A stretch of 11,765 nucleotides of DNA, taken from NCBI GenBank assembly GCA_023807065.1, contig JAJJLU010004553.1, positions 1-11,765 on the forward strand. Reading direction: 5' to 3'. The notes under the pieces are model-generated. The model was not told the DNA's origin, searched no databases, and saw only the letters and a list, made by a program, of their open reading frames with translations. Source of the stretch: Isotricha intestinalis. Taxonomy: Eukaryota > Ciliophora > Litostomatea > Vestibuliferida > Isotrichidae. Each line of letters begins with the position of its first letter. The first letter of the stretch is position 1. A program made the translations under genes and the position numbers. Shown in pieces: positions 7,715-11,765 of this stretch.

Positions 7715-9010
7715 ATGAATAATAAATCAAGAACAAAAGAAAAAATAATAAGTAAATCAATTGATTCACCACATCATTTAACATTATTTCATAGTAAAAG
7801 TATTCATCAAAAAAAAATAATTAAAGGAAATTTTCCATTTGAAAGAAATGAAAAAATTCAATCAAATACTATTAATTCAATTAACTTAAAAGAAAAAAAA
7901 AATAATGAAATAAATAAAAATAATTATATGATAATAAATGAAATTTTCCATGTACATCAAATTGAAATTTTATCTTTGAAAAAAAATTATAGTATGTATG
8001 AAAAATTATTTAAAGAAGAAAAACAAAGAAATAATTCTTTAATTGAAAAAGAAAAAGTATATAACAAAAAAATTAATTCAATGTTACAAGAACTAAATAA
8101 AAAAGATTTATTAATAGAAAAATTAAGAATAGAAATATTTAAATATGAAAAATATTTAAATAGAAATAATGAAAATCAAAATGAAATTGAAAAAGTAATA
8201 TTAAAATTAGAAAAAAGAAATAAAAAATTAAATTCTAAAATAAATGATTTTTTTTCAATGACTTCAATTGATAAAATTAAATTTCAAATAGAAAAATTTT
8301 CTTTTAATTTAGAAGGTTCTAATAATAAAAAACAAATATTAGATTTAAATAAAAAAGTAGAAGAATTATCAGAAGAAAAAAAAAGTCTTTTGTTGAAAAA
8401 AATAAAATATAGAAAAGATTTAAGAAATAAAGATAATAAATTAAATATTTATGAAAATCAAATATCATATATTTCAAATTCCTTTAATGACTTAATTATT
8501 AAAAATGGTGATCTTGAAAAAGAAAAATACGATTTAGAAAATATTATTTTTAAACAAGAAGATAAAATTAGTCATTTAAATAATAAAATAGGAGAATTTA
8601 ATTTAGTTTTAAAAGAAAAAAATAAAGAAATGTTAGAATCGAAATTATATTTTAAAAAGTTAATTGATAAATATAAAATAATGAATAATGAAAAATTAAA
8701 TTATATTCAAAATAAAGGAAAAACACTTTTAAAAGAAAAAAATTCTTTAAATAATAGTTTAATTAATTCTTTTGATAATAATTTAGATTATGGAAAAACA
8801 CAAAGAATACAATTTAATTTTCCCTCAATTAAAAGTAATTATTTTAATAAAGAATTTAACGTAAATGAATCTTCTTTAAAAAGGAATAAAAGTGATTTAT
8901 TTAGAAAATCATTATATGAAAAAACAAATTTAATTTTAGAACAAAAAGAAAAAGAAAATATACAGGATATAAAAAATATGATAAATACTATTGTAGATAA
9001 ATTTGAATAA
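7715..9010 (+). CDS. Coiled-coil protein
   Basis: The 431-residue protein has a basic, Ser/His-containing head (1-75), a long coiled-coil region (about 76-345) and a C-terminal tail. Heptad-like spacing of Leu/Ile with dense Lys/Glu is seen in EILSLKKNYSMYEKLFKEEK (84-103), INSMLQELNKKDLLIEKLRI (120-139) and, after a break at 176-205, VEELSEEKKSLLLKK (215-229) and LEKEKYDLENIIFKQEDKIS (267-286). The tail has a less charged patch, TQRIQFNFPSIKSNYF (362-377), possibly a docking segment, and a closing helix to VDKFE. No enzyme motif, signal peptide or membrane span is present. A cytoskeletal, basal-body or ciliary scaffold is the usual role of such proteins, but no specific family is recognised. 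It is intronless and standard code, with the start in an aaaaaaATG context just after stop-rich sequence. Confidence 0.82.
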   Translation: MNNKSRTKEKIISKSIDSPHHLTLFHSKSIHQKKIIKGNFPFERNEKIQSNTINSINLKEKKNNEINKNNYMIINEIFHVHQIEILSLKKNYSMYEKLFKEEKQRNNSLIEKEKVYNKKINSMLQELNKKDLLIEKLRIEIFKYEKYLNRNNENQNEIEKVILKLEKRNKKLNSKINDFFSMTSIDKIKFQIEKFSFNLEGSNNKKQILDLNKKVEELSEEKKSLLLKKIKYRKDLRNKDNKLNIYENQISYISNSFNDLIIKNGDLEKEKYDLENIIFKQEDKISHLNNKIGEFNLVLKEKNKEMLESKLYFKKLIDKYKIMNNEKLNYIQNKGKTLLKEKNSLNNSLINSFDNNLDYGKTQRIQFNFPSIKSNYFNKEFNVNESSLKRNKSDLFRKSLYEKTNLILEQKEKENIQDIKNMINTIVDKFE

Positions 9011-9203
9011 ATAAATAATAAATTTTTTTAAAAAATAGAATCACTAAATTTAATTCTTAAATATATAAAAATAACTAATAAAAGAAATAATATTTAAATA
9101 TTAATTTTCGGGGTATTTAAATTATTTTTATTTATCTAATCATAGATATATGTATAAAATTCTTTTAATCATTAAAAAAGAAAATTTACTCTTTAAAAAT
9201 CAT
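9011..9203. other. Convergent gap between two gene ends
   Basis: These 193 bases separate the stop of the coiled-coil gene (plus) from the stop of the 240-residue gene (minus), so they hold two 3' ends facing each other. The sequence is A/T-rich with one CGGGG island at 9109-9113. AATAAA-like hexamers are present just after the plus-strand stop (from 9009), but in this composition they carry little weight. Confidence 0.45.
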
Positions 9204-9926
9204 TTAATTTTTTAATTGATTTCTTAAGGTTAATTGAAAATAACATTGAATTCTACTTTTATTTTTACCTATTAATATATTTTTTAATTCTGAATAATTT
9301 TTATTTAAACAAAAATTTTTATATGGACCTCCTGAATTATGAGAACCAAAATAATTCATTGCATAATTGTTATTTCTGATTAATTGTTTAATATATATTT
9401 TATTTTTTCCATACTTTTGTTCTTTTAATTTAATATTATAAGGTCTAATTATTATATTATCATTTAATCCTTTTGTTAAAGGAAGATAATTTAAGGATGA
9501 TATAATATTCTTATTTATTGTATTATTCCAATTATTTATTTGATTAGTACTATTATTCATTTTTAAATTTCTTAAGCTTCTTTCAAAATAAAATGTATTA
9601 TTATTTATTTTATTTTCATTATTAAATAATAAATGTTTATATAATGTATAATTAAAAATATTTTCTATTGAATTTGATTTTATTTTTTTGTTTTTTTCTT
9701 TATATTTTAGTTCATCTGTATAATAAAATTTCGGTGGTTTTAAATTATGTATTTTAAATAAATTATTTCTGTTAATTGTATCATATTCTCTTAAATGGAA
9801 ACTCCAATTAATATCTGAATTTTGAAGATGATTTTTTATTGTGTGAAGATGATAAATATCATTTAAATTTCTTGTTTTAATTACTGAATTTTGCCATTTA
9901 ATTTCTTTAATTTGGGTTTTATTCAT
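9204..9926 (-). CDS. Basic Asn-rich protein of unknown function
   Basis: The 240-residue protein is rich in Asn, Lys, Ile and Tyr, strongly basic, and has no signal peptide, membrane span or coiled coil. I do not recognise the family. The N-terminal 75 residues look the most constrained: WQNSVIKTRNLNDIYHLHTI (11-30), then NWSFHLREYDTI (40-51) and NLKPPKFYYTDELKYKEK (61-78). The WSxHLREYD...LKPPKFY arrangement recalls short structural proteins of cilia in protists, but this is a loose resemblance. A second possible motif, NYFGSHNSGGPYKNFCLNKN (191-210), lies near the C-terminus. Base and codon use match the neighbouring genes, and an uninterrupted 240-codon frame is far beyond chance in such A/T-rich sequence. 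It converges on the coiled-coil gene, with no sign of a shared promoter. Confidence 0.75.
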   Translation of the reverse strand: MNKTQIKEIKWQNSVIKTRNLNDIYHLHTIKNHLQNSDINWSFHLREYDTINRNNLFKIHNLKPPKFYYTDELKYKEKNKKIKSNSIENIFNYTLYKHLLFNNENKINNNTFYFERSLRNLKMNNSTNQINNWNNTINKNIISSLNYLPLTKGLNDNIIIRPYNIKLKEQKYGKNKIYIKQLIRNNNYAMNYFGSHNSGGPYKNFCLNKNYSELKNILIGKNKSRIQCYFQLTLRNQLKN

Positions 9927-10480
9927 TATTATTTTTTATATAAATTTTAATCAATTAATAAATAAAAACAATGATCTTTTAATGTAAATGGATTTATTTT
10001 ATAATTGAATTTAATTAAAAAAAAATGAATAAATATTTTAAAGAAGGAAAATTCAATAATTTGAATATTTACTTTTTTTATTTTTATAAAATTTATTTTT
10101 CAGGTATTTCTTTTATTATCTTTTTAAAAAAATAAAATTTAACAGGATATTTAATTGTAAAGAGAATATTAATGATAAATAATGCCTTATTTATAATCTT
10201 TATAATGATGAAATAAAGAATAATAAGAATGTTTATTTTAATTTTTTTATTTTTTTCATATAAATATATAATATTATCTTTAATCAAAACTATTTATATT
10301 CTACAAAAAGAATAATTAAATAACTATTATTTTTGAATAATTTTGTAATATCATTATTCATTAAAGTTAATACTATGATTTTAATTATTATTTTCTAATA
10401 AAAGAAAATAATAATCCAAAAATAATTCATTTTTATTTTTTCAAATAAGAAACAAAATTAAAAATTAAAAATTCATTATA
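9927..10480. other. Gene-free stretch upstream of the 240-residue gene
   Basis: This region holds the presumed promoter of the minus-strand gene ending at 9204 and otherwise A/T-rich sequence. A minus-strand frame of 64 codons at 10093-10287 is open, but its product is almost only Ile, Lys, Phe and Asn. I do not accept it as a gene. A perfect hairpin lies at 10384-10415. Confidence 0.45.
10384..10415. repeat. Perfect hairpin, 13-bp stem and 6-base loop
   Basis: Bases 10384-10396 pair without mismatch with 10403-10415 around the loop aataaa, and the stem includes one C-G pair. It lies about 65 bases beyond the stop of the gene remnant at 10481-10648, in that remnant's 3' flank. It may be a transcription end or RNA-processing structure, or neutral. 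Confidence 0.8.
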
Positions 10481-10648
10481 TTATAAATTTGACGTGATTT
10501 TAGTAATCATTAAATGTTGTTCTTTTCTTAAACTATCTCTAATATCATAAGTTTCTTCACTATCAAATCTGATTTTTTCTAAAATAAATGATAATATTTT
10601 ATTTTTATGAGTAACACAATCACCATAAAAGCTTTTAATCCAAATACA
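10481..10648 (-). pseudogene. 3' tail of a lost gene, 55 codons
   Basis: The minus-strand frame from 10648 to the TAA at 10481-10483 encodes a short, information-rich peptide: IKSFYGDCVTHKNKILSFIL then EKIRFDSEETYDIRDSLRKE and QHLMITKITSNL. The mix of Trp, Gly, Asp, Cys, His and Arg is unlike translated A/T-rich noncoding DNA, so I believe it is the C-terminus of a real protein. There is no suitable ATG, and an in-frame TAA lies directly upstream (10649-10651). A neighbouring frame runs into the same place (NVFGLK before the shift), suggesting a frameshift near 10635. The rest of the gene is not visible to the right. I do not recognise the family. A last exon after an unseen intron is an alternative to decay. 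Confidence 0.55.
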
Positions 10649-11012
10649 TTACTTCTTTGTAATTTAAAACTAAAATTATCAATATTTATTATCAAAGTTA
10701 TATATTTAATGAATGAAAAAAGCTAAATTAAAAATACCAAATTAAGAAAAATGACAAATTAGAAATATTAATTCTTTTTAAAATAGTTTTCTTTTAAAAA
10801 TAAAATGTCAAAAAGAAATAAAATGTAAACAAAAGTAATAAAAAGGTATTTCTAAGAATTAGAGAAGGATAAAAAATATATACTTGAATAATAATTTAAA
10901 AATAGAAAAATAGTGAAAAAAAAATAAAAAACTGTTTGATTATTAAATTATTATCTTTCTCATTAAATAAATTAAAAATAATGTATATATGAATTGTTCA
11001 TATTTATCAATA
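10649..11012. other. Gene-free A/T-rich stretch
   Basis: No standard-code frame of note exists on either strand. A plus-strand frame through 10716-10937 avoids TGA but contains many TAA/TAG codons and shows no codon-position bias in G, so I regard it as noncoding. Near 10770 the minus strand has a 15-base GT...AG string, which is unremarkable in this composition. Confidence 0.5.
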
Positions 11013-11520
11013 TTAATTTAAATGATTTTTATAAACACATTTCAAATCTTTGTAAGTTTCTTCAATTTTAGATTTTTTTTGAATACTTTGTATATAATTT
11101 AAAGTTTTGATAATTAATTGTTCAAAATCAAAATCAGAAAGTAACATTGATAAAGTTAATTCATGTCCTTTGTTAAAAGAATAATAATTATAAATATCAT
11201 TTGTTCAATATTATCTAAAACATATTCTAAATTTCCAGGTCTCGAATATTGAAATATAAATTAAATATACTAAAAAAGGATTAAATGAAACTTCAGAATT
11301 AATGTAAAATACTATATTAAATAAACTAGTTTTTGAAAATTTTAATGATTGAATATATAAAACTTTATTTATTGTTTATTGTTTTTGAATGTTTTTTTGA
11401 ACAAAATTTAAAATTTGAAAATAAAGGTTTTAATATTTGTTCCATTTGGAAAAAATTTTCTTTTGTGATCAATAACATTTTTATTTTAATACTTGTATAA
11501 TTTGAAAGAAATAAATTTTG
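11013..11520 (-). pseudogene. Frameshifted gene remnant cut at the inverted-repeat edge
   Basis: Protein-like sequence runs leftward across three or more frames. It begins at the very edge of the right repeat arm with QNLFLSNYTSIKIKMLLITK and MEQILKPLFSNFKF. It shifts frame near 11390 (KVLYIQSLKFSKTSLFNIVF, then YINSEVSFNPFLVYLIYISI), shifts again near 11245 (PGNLEYVLDNIEQ), and finishes in a clean 63-codon segment at 11013-11204. That last segment contains YNYYSFNKGHELTLSMLLSD, FDFEQLIIKTLNYIQSIQKK and a TAA stop. The pieces are contiguous and similar in composition, so I read them as one decayed gene of about 165 codons, possibly truncated at its 5' side by the junction at 11520/11521. The family is not recognised. 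Indel errors in assembly could mimic part of this. Confidence 0.6.
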
Positions 11521-11623
11521 AATGTTTTTGGTGATGCATGTCTTTCATTTTGGAAACTTGATAATTGTAAAAATTCTTGATGATAAAAGTACACTTTTAT
11601 TATCTTATAGTAAAGTTAAATAA
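11521..11623 (+). pseudogene. Broken partial copy of the RibD-like gene, 3' end only
   Basis: This is a second copy of codons 204-236 of the gene at 48-758, in opposite orientation. It begins at the NVFGDACLSFWKLDNC segment with no upstream part of the gene. A one-base insertion plus a G-to-A change after that segment (gaa becoming aaaa) shifts the frame and gives an early TGA. Further on, one serine codon TCT is ACA here (Ser to Thr if the frame is restored). The original stop TAA is kept at 11621-11623. Without the catalytic N-terminal half or the EGG motif it cannot be active. Confidence 0.9.
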
Positions 11624-11670
11624 ATTAATTTTGATAATATTTAAAATTAATTTTTATTAAGAATATTAGG
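11521..11670. repeat. Right arm of the long-range inverted repeat
   Basis: This segment is the reverse complement of 1-149 at about 97% identity, covering the RibD-like gene's 3' end and 47 bases of 3' flank. Its inner edge is sharp at 11520/11521. Its outer edge coincides with the window's left limit on the other arm, so the true outer boundary is unknown. Confidence 0.95.
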
Positions 11671-11765
11671 TTAAATTTTTTATCTAAATTAAAAAAAGTA
11701 ATTTATTTTATATTTTATTTATTTAATGATTAATTATTTTTAATATTTACTCCAGTAAATAAAAA
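11671..11765. other. A/T-rich window end
   Basis: These 95 bases are A/T-rich with no coding frame or telomere-like repeat. If the inverted repeat continues outward, they are the counterpart of whatever lies left of base 1. Confidence 0.4.

Noticed and set aside
10093..10287. Minus-strand 64-codon frame with a hydrophobic middle
   Set aside because: The product is almost entirely Ile, Lys, Phe, Asn and Tyr, as expected from translated A/T-rich DNA. There is no recognisable domain. A small membrane peptide cannot be fully excluded.
10607..10726. Plus-strand ATG frame of about 39 codons
   Set aside because: Much of it is antisense to the more convincing gene tail at 10481-10648.
10765..10785. 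A 15-base GT...AG string on the minus strand, like the tiny introns of some ciliates
   Set aside because: No coding sequence flanks it on both sides, and short GT...AG strings are common. None of the intact genes needs an intron.
10716..10937. Second plus-strand frame open only under TAA/TAG = Gln
   Set aside because: Same reason as above, and G shows no codon-position preference.
1..11765. Telomere repeats, tRNA/rRNA genes, transposase genes or CRISPR arrays
   Set aside because: None seen on either strand. No G/C-rich tandem repeats occur at the window ends and no cloverleaf-like G/C-containing segments are visible.

Overview
The window is very A+T-rich DNA (about four fifths A+T by eye) with the look of a protist nuclear genome. 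It carries long intronless reading frames, A-rich sequence before each ATG, Asn/Lys-rich low-complexity proteins, and no ribosome-binding sites or prokaryotic operon structure. All five intact genes read with the standard code: glutamine is CAA/CAG and the genes end in TAA. Two proteins resemble families I associate from memory with ciliates: a large secreted cysteine-pair protein, and a protein opening with a GGAHFKYKELYKVL-type block. A standard-code, extremely A+T-rich ciliate, perhaps a rumen or other anaerobic litostome, is my best guess. That is an inference, not a demonstration.

Layout. Bases 48-758 (minus) encode a RibD C-terminal/dihydrofolate-reductase-like enzyme that may be of bacterial origin. 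Bases 1058-1570 (minus) hold a broken gene. Bases 2163-5705 (minus) encode a 1180-residue secreted or cell-surface protein, and its frame stays open for 61 more codons past the TAA. Bases 5903-7597 (minus, Asn/Lys-rich) and 7715-9010 (plus, coiled coil) diverge from a 117-bp shared promoter gap. Bases 9204-9926 (minus) encode an unrecognised basic protein that converges on the coiled-coil gene. From about 10 kb to the right edge I see no intact gene, only a 55-codon gene tail (10481-10648), a frameshifted minus-strand gene (11013-11520) and a second, broken copy of the 3' end of the RibD-like gene (11521-11623).

The most striking structure is a long-range inverted repeat. Bases 1-149 recur in opposite orientation at 11521-11670 with three mismatches and one indel. 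It covers the last 33 codons of the RibD-like gene plus 47 bases of its 3' flank. The right copy has a frameshift and abuts another broken gene exactly at its edge, so the right end looks like a rearrangement junction. It could be a real duplication, an inverted segment, or an amplification or assembly chimera.

I found no RNA gene, CRISPR array, transposase, telomere or recognisable multi-gene defence or metabolic system. The intact genes do not form an obvious pathway. The secreted protein would act at the cell surface, the coiled-coil and Asn-rich proteins are plausibly cytoskeletal, and the RibD-like enzyme is a stand-alone NADPH-type reductase candidate.
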